The notes under the pieces: generated by a model
Databases searched by the model: none
Told to the model about the DNA's origin: nothing
Seen by the model: the letters and a program-made list of their open reading frames with translations, nothing else
Part shown: positions 1 to 5,402 of the stretch, piece after piece
Layout: each line of letters starts with the position of its first letter
Position numbering within the stretch: position 1 is the stretch's first letter
Assembly: GCA_002428445.1 (NCBI GenBank)
Contig: DIWJ01000085.1
Location: 23,327 to 28,813, forward strand
Length of the DNA: 5,487 nucleotides
Direction of reading: 5' to 3'
Origin: Syntrophaceae bacterium UBA6109
GTDB taxonomy: Bacteria > Desulfobacterota > Syntrophia > Syntrophales > UBA6109
Program-made: the position numbers and the translations under genes

Positions 1-589
1 AGTTGAAGGCGATCTGGTAGGGATAAACCTTGACCACCGGCTTCTGGCCGCTCAGGATCGCCTTGCTCTGCAGCTCCAATTCCTCGATCGCCTTCTTCCC
101 CGTGCCCGAAACGGACTGATATGTGGAGACCACCACCCTCTTGATTCCCACGGCGTCGTAGATCGGCTTCAGGGCGACAACCATCTGGATCGTGGAGCAA
201 TTGGGATTGGCGATAATTCCCCGGCTCTTGTAAAGAGCGATCGCCTCGGGGTTAACCTCAGGAACGACCAGCGGGATCTCCGGAACCATCCGGAAGGCGT
301 TGGTATTGTCGACAACGACGCAGCCGGCCCGCGCGGCGATCGGGGCAAATCTTTCGCTGATGCTCCCGCCGGCGGAAAAAAGACCGATCTCAATGCCGGC
401 AAAGGAATCCTCTTTGAGCTCCTGGACCGCGACTTCCGCGCCCCGGTAGGCAAGCTTCTTGCCCACCGAACGCGCCGATGCGAGGAGCGTCAATTTCCCC
501 ACCGGGAAATTGCGCTGTTCCAGGACCTTGATCATCTCGTTTCCGACGGCGCCCGTCGCTCCCACCACCGCAACACTGTACGTCCTCAT
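1..589 (-). CDS. asd: Aspartate-semialdehyde dehydrogenase, N-terminal 196 residues (3' end cut by window edge)
   Basis: This cytoplasmic enzyme reduces aspartyl phosphate to aspartate semialdehyde with NADPH, the branch point to lysine/diaminopimelate, threonine and methionine. The reading starts MRTYSVAVVGATGAVG, with the Rossmann GATGAVG loop at residues 10-16. The phosphate-binding segment DNTNAFRM lies at 94-101 (Arg100), VVPEVN at 108-113, the catalytic cysteine motif NPNCST at 128-133 (Cys131), and STYQSVSGTG at 155-164. These motifs fit the roughly 330-340 residue ASADH branch; the C-terminal part with the catalytic histidine lies outside the window. The ATG is chosen because AGGCGGTG sits 9 nt upstream and the GATGAVG loop is at the expected distance from the N-terminus. 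It follows pssA after 78 nt with no convincing promoter between, so co-transcription with psd-pssA is likely. Residue 97 is Asn where the family usually has Ser. Identity is very secure. Confidence 0.96.
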   Translation of the reverse strand, partial: MRTYSVAVVGATGAVGNEMIKVLEQRNFPVGKLTLLASARSVGKKLAYRGAEVAVQELKEDSFAGIEIGLFSAGGSISERFAPIAARAGCVVVDNTNAFRMVPEIPLVVPEVNPEAIALYKSRGIIANPNCSTIQMVVALKPIYDAVGIKRVVVSTYQSVSGTGKKAIEELELQSKAILSGQKPVVKVYPYQIAFN

Positions 590-598
590 ACTCCGTTT

Positions 599-606
599 CA
601 CCGCCT
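599..606 (-). promoter_or_regulatory. Ribosome binding site of asd
   Basis: On the minus strand this reads AGGCGGTG, one mismatch from AGGAGGTG, and lies 9 nt before the asd ATG. A second GGAG lies only 1 nt before the ATG, too close to be the functional site. This supports the start at 589. Confidence 0.6.
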
Positions 607-618
607 TTTTGGTTTCTC

Positions 619-630
619 GCGGCGCGCCGC
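619..630. repeat. 12-bp GC-only palindrome in the pssA-asd gap
   Basis: GCGGCGCGCCGC is a perfect inverted repeat in the 78-nt gap between the pssA stop and the asd start. It could fold as a 4-bp stem with a 4-nt loop. No T-run follows in the direction of transcription (the next bases are GAGAAACC), so it is not an intrinsic terminator. It may be chance in GC-rich DNA. Nothing else was found in this gap apart from the asd ribosome binding site. Confidence 0.4.
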
Positions 631-667
631 AAGCAAGCATCGGCCCGCCCCGTTTTCTTGCCAAACG

Positions 668-1453
668 TTACAGCAGAATCTGCTTCGGGAACGAATCCTT
701 TCTCTCCCGGAACTTTTCCGCCGATTTCTTCGCGAGTTTATAGAGCAGCCATACCGGACCGGAGAGACAATATCCGGCGATGAACGTGAAGATCATGATC
801 TGGGGTTCGGCGAAGACGATCACCAGGATCAGGACGACCAGCACAAGCGACATAAAGGGCTTCCGGGCGAAGAAATTCAGGTCCTTGAAGCTGTAGAATT
901 TGACGCTGCTGACCATGAGCAGGGCAAGGGCGAAAACGCCGACCAGAATCACGGGATGAGGGAAGGTTCCTTCCCCGCCGCATTGAAAGTACAGGAGGAC
1001 GCTCGTCGCCACCATGACGGCGCCTGCGGGAATCGGCAGTCCGTTGAAGAACCTGCTGTCGATGCTGCCGATCTGGACGTTGAAGCGCGCCAGGCGCAGC
1101 GCCCCGCAGGCGATAAAGAGGAACGCCGCGATCCATCCCCACTTGCCGAAAGAGCCAAGCGCCCAGGCATAGGCAAGCAAACCTGGAGCAACACCGAAGG
1201 CGACCAGGTCGACAAGAGAGTCGTACTCCGAACCGAACTTGCTGGTCGTGTTCGTCATCCGCGCTATCCTTCCGTCGAGCGTGTCCAGCACGGCGGAAAA
1301 CATGATGTTGAGGGCTGCGATCTCGAACAAGCCTTTCATGGCGGCGACGGCGGCATAAACGCCGCAGAAAAGGTTTGCCGTTGTAAAGAGATTGGGAAGG
1401 ATATAAATGCCCTTTCCCATCCTGCCGCTGCGAAACGATCGTTTTTCTCTCAT
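668..1453 (-). CDS. pssA: CDP-diacylglycerol--serine O-phosphatidyltransferase (phosphatidylserine synthase)
   Basis: This integral membrane enzyme transfers a phosphatidyl group from CDP-diacylglycerol to serine, giving phosphatidylserine and CMP. The 261-residue protein carries the full CDP-alcohol phosphatidyltransferase signature D-x2-D-G-x2-A-R-x8-G-x3-D-x3-D at residues 57-82 (Asp57, Asp60, Gly61, Arg65, Gly74, Asp78, Asp82), the metal and CDP-lipid site. Family landmarks ILPNLFTTANLFCG (18-31), GALRLARFN (117-125) and FNGLPIPAGA (136-145) mark it as the multi-spanning bacterial PssA rather than the phospholipase D-like enterobacterial enzyme. Hydrophobic segments continue to the end, followed by a basic tail. 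The start ATG overlaps the psd stop as ATGA, and AGGA lies 8 nt upstream inside psd, so the two are probably translationally coupled. Its product is the substrate of the psd-encoded enzyme. Met12 is a weaker alternative start. Confidence 0.97.
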   Translation of the reverse strand: MREKRSFRSGRMGKGIYILPNLFTTANLFCGVYAAVAAMKGLFEIAALNIMFSAVLDTLDGRIARMTNTTSKFGSEYDSLVDLVAFGVAPGLLAYAWALGSFGKWGWIAAFLFIACGALRLARFNVQIGSIDSRFFNGLPIPAGAVMVATSVLLYFQCGGEGTFPHPVILVGVFALALLMVSSVKFYSFKDLNFFARKPFMSLVLVVLILVIVFAEPQIMIFTFIAGYCLSGPVWLLYKLAKKSAEKFRERKDSFPKQILL

Positions 1454-2091
1454 GGCCAGTATCCTATCGGGGTTTCTCCGGCCCGGACCGTGTCTCCGAT
1501 TTTCACGGATACGGATGCATCCCGGGGCAGGAAGACGTCAAGCCTGGAGCCGAAACGGATCATACCGAATCGCTCCCCCTTCCGGACTTCCATACCTTCC
1601 TTCAGCCAGCAGACGATCCTGCGGGCGACAAGACCCGCGACCTGGACCGTCACGAGTTTCCTCCCCTCGCCGGTTCGAATCAATAGCGCATTCTTTTCAT
1701 TCTGTTCCGAAGCGCTGTCCTTATCAGCCGATAGAAACGACCCCTTCTTGTAACGGATGGACTCGATCACCCCGGAACAGGGAGCGCGGTTTACGTGGAC
1801 ATTGAAGACGTTCATGAAAATGCTTATTTTCCGGCATGATCCATTGAGAAGCTCATGAGACGCTTCATCATCGATACGAATCACCCTGCCGTCGGCGGGC
1901 GAGAGGAGCGCGCGTTCTTCCCCCTGGAAAACACGTTCCGGATTGCGGAAGAAATTCACGACGAACAGAAGAAGAAAAAACAGGAAAGCAGCGAGGAGAT
2001 GAACTTGGTAGAAAAGGGCGACAGCTACGGCGACCGCGATGGGGACGATGAACGGAAGTCCCTCGGGCACGATCATGCTTTCATGCCTCAT
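1450..2091 (-). CDS. psd: Phosphatidylserine decarboxylase proenzyme, short (PSD-A) type
   Basis: This enzyme decarboxylates phosphatidylserine to phosphatidylethanolamine at the inner membrane, using a pyruvoyl group made by self-cleavage. The 213-residue protein has an N-terminal hydrophobic hairpin (about 13-46), FFRNPER (47-53), SPADG (64-68, Asp67), IFMNVFNVHVNRAP (91-104, His99) and the cleavage motif RFGSR at 179-183. Processing between Gly181 and Ser182 would give a beta chain of 181 residues and a 32-residue alpha chain with the pyruvoyl group from Ser182. The length and the GSR motif fit the compact PSD-A class, not the ~320-residue LGST class of E. coli. AGAGGG lies 5 nt before the chosen ATG and a stop lies in frame 24 nt upstream, so little extension is possible; Met6 (ATG at 2074-2076) is the only other candidate start. 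A promoter lies about 130 nt upstream. The stop overlaps the pssA start by ATGA. Confidence 0.97.
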   Translation of the reverse strand: MRHESMIVPEGLPFIVPIAVAVAVALFYQVHLLAAFLFFLLLFVVNFFRNPERVFQGEERALLSPADGRVIRIDDEASHELLNGSCRKISIFMNVFNVHVNRAPCSGVIESIRYKKGSFLSADKDSASEQNEKNALLIRTGEGRKLVTVQVAGLVARRIVCWLKEGMEVRKGERFGMIRFGSRLDVFLPRDASVSVKIGDTVRAGETPIGYWP

Positions 2092-2177
2092 ATAGACCCT
2101 CTGCGCGGACCACCTTCATCAGGCGAAGCCGGAAAATACCAGCCCTTGGCCGGCCGGTTCGTCCGTTCCTGGATCAG
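2088..2177 (-). CDS. Possible 29-residue leader peptide upstream of psd (CTG start, speculative)
   Basis: A strong Shine-Dalgarno-like tract (AAGGAGGAGG, 2182-2191) lies 85 nt or more before psd and has no ATG, GTG or TTG at a useful distance. It does have CTG exactly 7 nt after AGGAGG. From that CTG the frame stays open for 29 codons and ends at TGA (2088-2090), which overlaps the psd ATG as ATGA, the same geometry as the cdsA-dxr and psd-pssA junctions. The predicted peptide is polar, with Arg, Pro and Gly (KGWYFPASPDEGG in the middle), without a signal peptide and without any recognised domain. CTG starts are rare, so this may be chance; I do not recognise the peptide. Confidence 0.22.
   Translation of the reverse strand: MIQERTNRPAKGWYFPASPDEGGPRRGSI
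2097..2102 (-). promoter_or_regulatory. Ribosome binding site of psd
   Basis: AGAGGG on the minus strand, 5 nt before the ATG at 2089-2091. It is moderate in strength and clearly weaker than the purine-rich site 83 nt further upstream, which does not serve this start. Confidence 0.5.
2139..2153 (-). other. Small hairpin in the psd leader followed by a T-rich tract
   Basis: On the transcript strand CCGGCC-AAG-GGCTGG can pair as six base pairs (one G-T wobble) around a 3-nt loop, followed directly by TATTTT. This is shorter than a normal intrinsic terminator and the loop is tight, so it is at most a weak pause or attenuation element. It lies within the leader, after the strong Shine-Dalgarno-like tract and before the psd ribosome binding site. 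Confidence 0.22.
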
Positions 2178-2181
2178 GCTG

Positions 2182-2191
2182 CCTCCTCCTT
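2182..2191 (-). promoter_or_regulatory. Strong Shine-Dalgarno-like tract without a canonical start
   Basis: AAGGAGGAGG on the minus strand contains a near-perfect anti-16S match. psd begins 90 nt further on and its frame is closed by TGA 24 nt before the ATG, so this tract cannot be its ribosome binding site. The only start-like codon at proper spacing is CTG at 2175-2177. Confidence 0.45.
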
Positions 2192-2220
2192 CCCGTAAAC
2201 GATCGGATCTGACGGCTGCG

Positions 2221-2249
2221 AACTTAGCCTAATTCCCCAGGCTTGTCAA
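2221..2249 (-). promoter_or_regulatory. Predicted sigma-70 type promoter of psd-pssA(-asd)
   Basis: The minus strand has a perfect -35 box TTGACA (2244-2249), a 17-nt spacer and TAAGTT (2221-2226) as the -10 box. The -10 keeps the first two and the last positions of TATAAT. Transcription would begin near 2214, leaving an untranslated leader of about 120 nt before psd. It lies just after the tsaB stop and so separates the cdsA-dxr-rseP-tsaB group from psd-pssA-asd. Read-through from tsaB is still possible, since no terminator is evident. Confidence 0.6.
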
Positions 2250-2297
2250 CACCCCGAATCCCGTTTTCCCGTGCATTTATCGGGCTTTCGTCCGCCA

Positions 2298-2993
2298 TCA
2301 TCCCTCTTGCGGAACGATTTTTCGTTCCGCATCGGAAGGGCGGAGATACCGGGGCATGAAACGGACCGGATCCGCAGGTCCGTCGTCGCGATACTGCTGA
2401 AGTCCGAGGCGGCCGACGGCGGAGGCGCGGATAAGATGATGATGACCGGATGCTATCGCTGCAGCAGGGGAAACGACCCGGCGGATTTCATCGGCATAGC
2501 GGGCAGCGCCGCTGCCCACAAACAGGACCTCTCCGCCGAGATCCCCGATGTAACCGGCCACGTCGGCAAGCCCGTCCGGCCGTATCCGCCGGAGGTTTCC
2601 CCGGGCGTCCGTTTCGAAGAGGGCCGCGTAGACCTGGTCGCGGCGCGCATCGATCATGGGACAGATCGTCCTACCAGGCCGGGCCGGATTGCACGCCAGG
2701 GCCTCCAAGGATGAAACGCCGATCAACGGTTTCCCCGTCGCGAGCGCCAGCCCCTTGATCGTGGCCACGCCGATGCGAAGACCGGTAAACGATCCCGGTC
2801 CATCCGTGCAGGCCAGCAGGTCGATATCTCCCACGCCGAACCCCGCAACCCGCAGGACAAATGCCGCCATAGGCAGGAGATCGACCGAGGCGTTTCGTCC
2901 CGCATTCGACGTTCCCTCGGCCAGGAGTTCTTCATCCTCCAGGACGGCAGCGGAGACGCTGCCGGCCGCGCTGTCCAACGCCAGAATCCGCAT
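2298..2993 (-). CDS. tsaB: tRNA threonylcarbamoyladenosine biosynthesis protein TsaB (YeaZ family)
   Basis: TsaB is the non-catalytic ASKHA-fold partner of TsaD. With TsaE they transfer the threonylcarbamoyl group, made by TsaC, to A37 of ANN-decoding tRNAs in the cytoplasm. The 231-residue protein opens with MRILALDSA (Asp7 in the first ASKHA strand) and has the family signature DGPGSFTGLRIG at 64-75. Later come a PMIDARRDQVYAALF segment and a C-terminus ending in PRYLRPSDAERK, the usual end of stand-alone TsaB; no RimI acetyltransferase domain is fused. The rseP stop and this ATG share TGATG, indicating translational coupling. A GTG one codon upstream (2994-2996) could also start translation, adding one residue. 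Upstream purines (GGGCGGGAAG) give only a weak ribosome binding site, consistent with coupling. The usual HS.LLP-like helix appears here as SVDLLP (36-41). Confidence 0.95.
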   Translation of the reverse strand: MRILALDSAAGSVSAAVLEDEELLAEGTSNAGRNASVDLLPMAAFVLRVAGFGVGDIDLLACTDGPGSFTGLRIGVATIKGLALATGKPLIGVSSLEALACNPARPGRTICPMIDARRDQVYAALFETDARGNLRRIRPDGLADVAGYIGDLGGEVLFVGSGAARYADEIRRVVSPAAAIASGHHHLIRASAVGRLGLQQYRDDGPADPVRFMPRYLRPSDAERKIVPQEG

Positions 2994-4099
2994 CACTTCC
3001 CGCCCGTGAAGAATTTCCCGATTTCATTGAAGAACGGTATGTTCAGACGTTCCACATCCATGACAACCACAAAAAGCATGAGCAGGATGAGGAGGACCAG
3101 GCCGACCTGCTGCGCGCCTTCCCGCCAGCGGACGCTGATCTCGCTGCCCTTCACGAGCTCGATGAGGAAGAAGAGGAGGTGTCCCCCGTCCAGGACGGGA
3201 ACAGGCAGCAGATTGAGAACGGCCAGGTTGATGCTCAGCAGGGCCATGAAGAGGACGAAGGGAATCAGCCCTTCTCTCACCTGAGCACCAGCGAGCTGCG
3301 CAATCAGGATGGGGCCTCCCAGCGTCCGCGGCGATAAGACGCCCTGAACCAGCTTGACGATGCTCAGAAGCGTCAGCTTTGTGATCGTCCACGTATGGAC
3401 GAGGCTTCCCCAGAGGGCGGCCAGCGGGTTCTTCCGCTCGATGACGATCCCTCCCTTGGAGGGTGAAATGCCGATCTTGTACGTGGAGATCTCTTCTCCA
3501 AAGACATTCCGCGCCTTGACTTCGCTGGGCTGAACCGTGAGATCCAGCGCAGCGTCGCCGCGCCGGACCGTGATGGTCAGTGTTTTCCCCCCGCTTTCGG
3601 CGATCATTTCCGCAAGCCGATTCCAACGGTCGAGCGCCTCGCCGTCGATCGCCGTAATCATATCCCCTTCCCGCAGGCCGGCCTGTTCCGCAGCCGACGC
3701 CTTTTGAACGGTGCCGATGGCGCTCGTCAGTTCGGGCACGCCCGCCATGAAGACGATGAAAAAAATCAGGATCGCGAGCAGGAAGTTGAACAGCGGACCG
3801 GCGACCACGATCGCCATCCGCACCCAGACGGACTGCCGGAGAAACGATCGTTTCTGATCCTCCGCGGAAAGCTCTTCGTCGTCGGACTCTCCGAGAAGTT
3901 TCACGTACCCGCCGAGCGGGATGAGGGAAAGCAGGTATTCCGTTTCCCCCCACTTCTTTCCGATGATGCGCGGCCCGAAACCGAGCGAGAATTTCAGGAC
4001 GCCGACGCCGGAATACTTCGCAACGAGGAAGTGTCCCAGTTCGTGCGCGAAAATCAGGATCCCCAGAAGGACAATGACGGACAGGATGCTTACTCCCAT
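2993..4099 (-). CDS. rseP: RIP zinc metalloprotease RseP (site-2 protease), single PDZ domain
   Basis: This inner-membrane intramembrane protease cuts transmembrane segments of proteins already trimmed by a site-1 protease, typically anti-sigma factors such as RseA, and also signal-peptide remnants. The 368-residue protein has the zinc motif HELGH at 19-23 in the first membrane helix, IPLGGYVKLLGE at 60-71, AGPLFNF at 100-106 in the second helix, one PDZ domain at about 126-195 with a GLREGD carboxylate loop (141-146), and the second metal motif NLLPVPVLDGG at 296-306 with Asp304. A last hydrophobic helix follows near 332-350. E. coli RseP has two PDZ domains and about 450 residues; the one-PDZ form is common in other phyla. 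The start ATG is supported by HELGH position; AGGAG lies 11 nt upstream, rather far. It follows dxr after 145 nt and runs into tsaB. Its native substrate cannot be told from this window. Confidence 0.97.
   Translation of the reverse strand: MGVSILSVIVLLGILIFAHELGHFLVAKYSGVGVLKFSLGFGPRIIGKKWGETEYLLSLIPLGGYVKLLGESDDEELSAEDQKRSFLRQSVWVRMAIVVAGPLFNFLLAILIFFIVFMAGVPELTSAIGTVQKASAAEQAGLREGDMITAIDGEALDRWNRLAEMIAESGGKTLTITVRRGDAALDLTVQPSEVKARNVFGEEISTYKIGISPSKGGIVIERKNPLAALWGSLVHTWTITKLTLLSIVKLVQGVLSPRTLGGPILIAQLAGAQVREGLIPFVLFMALLSINLAVLNLLPVPVLDGGHLLFFLIELVKGSEISVRWREGAQQVGLVLLILLMLFVVVMDVERLNIPFFNEIGKFFTGGK
3841..3854. repeat. 14-bp palindrome GAAACGATCGTTTC inside rseP
   Basis: This is a perfect inverted repeat. 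Thirteen of its bases recur at 1432-1444 across the start of pssA. On the coding strand both copies encode Lys-Arg-Ser-Phe with the same codons. It belongs to a broader excess of CGATCG in the window. Confidence 0.4.
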
Positions 4100-4180
4100 G
4101 ACGATACCGACTCCTGTTTCATTAAGAACGACTCTGTAAGAAATCCGGATGCCGCGTTGCGCTTCATCTTTTCCCTCGGC

Positions 4181-4199
4181 CCCTGGACAGGCTCAGGAA
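4181..4199. repeat. Degenerate copy of a dispersed GACAGGCTCAGG-type repeat in the dxr-rseP gap
   Basis: The plus strand reads CCCTGGACAGGCTCAGGAA. By my recollection a widespread intergenic palindromic repeat has the core CCTTCGACAGGCTCAGGAC; this copy would match it at 16 of 19 positions. It lies in the 145-nt space between dxr and rseP, where such repeats typically sit. The remainder of that gap shows no convincing promoter or terminator. Assignment to the family is from memory and not from an alignment. Confidence 0.35.
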
Positions 4200-4244
4200 A
4201 ACGACCCGGGACGGGCTCAATATCTGCCGGTGCGGCTGAGCTCT

Positions 4245-5402
4245 TCACAACCTCGTCATGAAGGACTCCGCCGCGGCGCGGCCCCAGGCGTCCGCGGAGA
4301 GGATATCCGCGAGGGAGGGCGCCGGGCAAAGGACATGCACGTCGATCACCTGCGCGACGATTCGCGCGATATCCGTGAAACCGATCCGCCCGCCGAGAAA
4401 TGCTTCCACGGCCGCTTCGTTTGCTGCATTCAGCGCGGCCGGCATGGTGCCGCCGCTGCGGGCGGCCCGGTAGGCCAGCGCGAGGCAGGGAAAGGTCTCG
4501 AGATCCGGTTCCCCGAACTCCAGGATCCCCTGCGCAACGAGGTCCAGGGCGGGGAGTTCATTGGCCAGCCGCTCGGGGTACGCGAGCGCATAGGCGATGG
4601 GAATTCTCATGTCGGGAACGCCGAGTTGCGCGATGACGGATCCGTCATGGTATTCCACCAGCGAGTGAACAACGCTCTGGGGATGAACGGAGACATCGAT
4701 GGCATCCCAGTCCAAGCCGAAGAGCCAGTGGGCCTCGATGACTTCGAGCCCCTTGTTCATGAGCGTCGCAGAGTCCACCGTGATCTTTCTTCCCATGTTC
4801 CATTTTGGATGGCGGAGGGCATCGGCGGCCTTTTTGGAAACGAGTTCCTCTTTGGAGCATTTCCGGAAAGGCCCCCCGGAAGCCGTCAGGATCAGACGCC
4901 GCACATCGGTCCGCCGGTTCCCCGCGAGGCACTGGAAGATTGCGCTGTGTTCGCTGTCCACGGGAAGGAGCCGCACTCCCTTTTCCCCGATCCTTTCCAT
5001 GACGATCGCCCCGGCCATGACCAGGGTCTCCTTGTTGGCGAGGGCGACATCCTTGCCCGCTTCGACGGCCGCGAGCGTCGGAAGGAGTCCCGCCGAACCC
5101 CCGAGGGCCGATACGGTCATTTCGACGCCGGGCAGGGCGGCGGCCTCCTCATATCCTGGCGGCCCGCAGCGGACGGCGACATCGATGCCGCCCGGGAGAT
5201 GCGACCGCAACCGGTCGGCTGCCTCCTCGTCGGCGACGCAGGCCAGCTTCGGGCGGAAACGTCCGATCTGCTCCGCGAGCCGTACGACATTCTTCCCCGC
5301 CGCCAGAGCCGCAACCGAAAAACGATTCCGGTTGCGCCAGACCACGTCGAGCGTGCTGACTCCGATGGAGCCCGTGCAACCGAGGATGGAGAGGATTTTC
5401 AT
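4245..5402 (-). CDS. dxr: 1-deoxy-D-xylulose 5-phosphate reductoisomerase
   Basis: This cytoplasmic enzyme converts DXP to 2-C-methyl-D-erythritol 4-phosphate with NADPH and a divalent metal, the committed step of the MEP isoprenoid pathway and the target of fosmidomycin. The 385-residue protein has the nucleotide loop GCTGSIG at 8-14, ALANKETLV at 120-128, the metal motif VDSEHSAIFQ at 148-157 (Asp149, Glu151), TASGGPFR at 173-180, the flexible-loop segment HPKWNMGRKITVDSAT at 198-213 (Trp201) and MNKGLEVIEA at 215-224 with the third metal ligand Glu220. HPQSVVHSLVEYHDGS and QLGVPDMR follow, then the C-terminal helical domain. All catalytic landmarks are present and the length is normal. The start ATG overlaps the cdsA stop as ATGA; there is no clear ribosome binding site, so translation probably depends on coupling to cdsA. 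A TTG 54 nt upstream in frame is rejected because MKILSILG is the normal N-terminus. Confidence 0.98.
   Translation of the reverse strand: MKILSILGCTGSIGVSTLDVVWRNRNRFSVAALAAGKNVVRLAEQIGRFRPKLACVADEEAADRLRSHLPGGIDVAVRCGPPGYEEAAALPGVEMTVSALGGSAGLLPTLAAVEAGKDVALANKETLVMAGAIVMERIGEKGVRLLPVDSEHSAIFQCLAGNRRTDVRRLILTASGGPFRKCSKEELVSKKAADALRHPKWNMGRKITVDSATLMNKGLEVIEAHWLFGLDWDAIDVSVHPQSVVHSLVEYHDGSVIAQLGVPDMRIPIAYALAYPERLANELPALDLVAQGILEFGEPDLETFPCLALAYRAARSGGTMPAALNAANEAAVEAFLGGRIGFTDIARIVAQVIDVHVLCPAPSLADILSADAWGRAAAESFMTRL

Noticed and set aside
590..667. Promoter for asd in the pssA-asd gap
   Set aside because: TTGGCA with 17-nt spacing leads to GATGCT, a very poor -10 box; the GC-only palindrome also has no T-run to act as a terminator.
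956..1753. A 265-codon open frame on the plus strand opposite pssA and psd
   Set aside because: It spans the junction of two well-supported opposite-strand genes and shows no protein-family features.
2250..2297. Intrinsic terminator after tsaB
   Set aside because: Only short CCCG/CGGG pairings are possible and no T-run follows in the transcription direction.
2994..2996. GTG as the tsaB start codon
   Set aside because: ATG immediately follows and gives the standard MRILALDSA N-terminus; GTG would add just one residue and cannot be excluded.
3024..3953. A 309-codon open frame on the minus strand within rseP in another frame
   Set aside because: It is Arg/His/Gly-rich, a typical out-of-frame shadow of rseP, which has all its zinc and PDZ motifs in its own frame.
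4100..4244. A separate rseP promoter in the dxr-rseP gap
   Set aside because: TTGAGC and TTCTTA hexamers occur, but none has a reasonable -10 box at 16-18 nt spacing.
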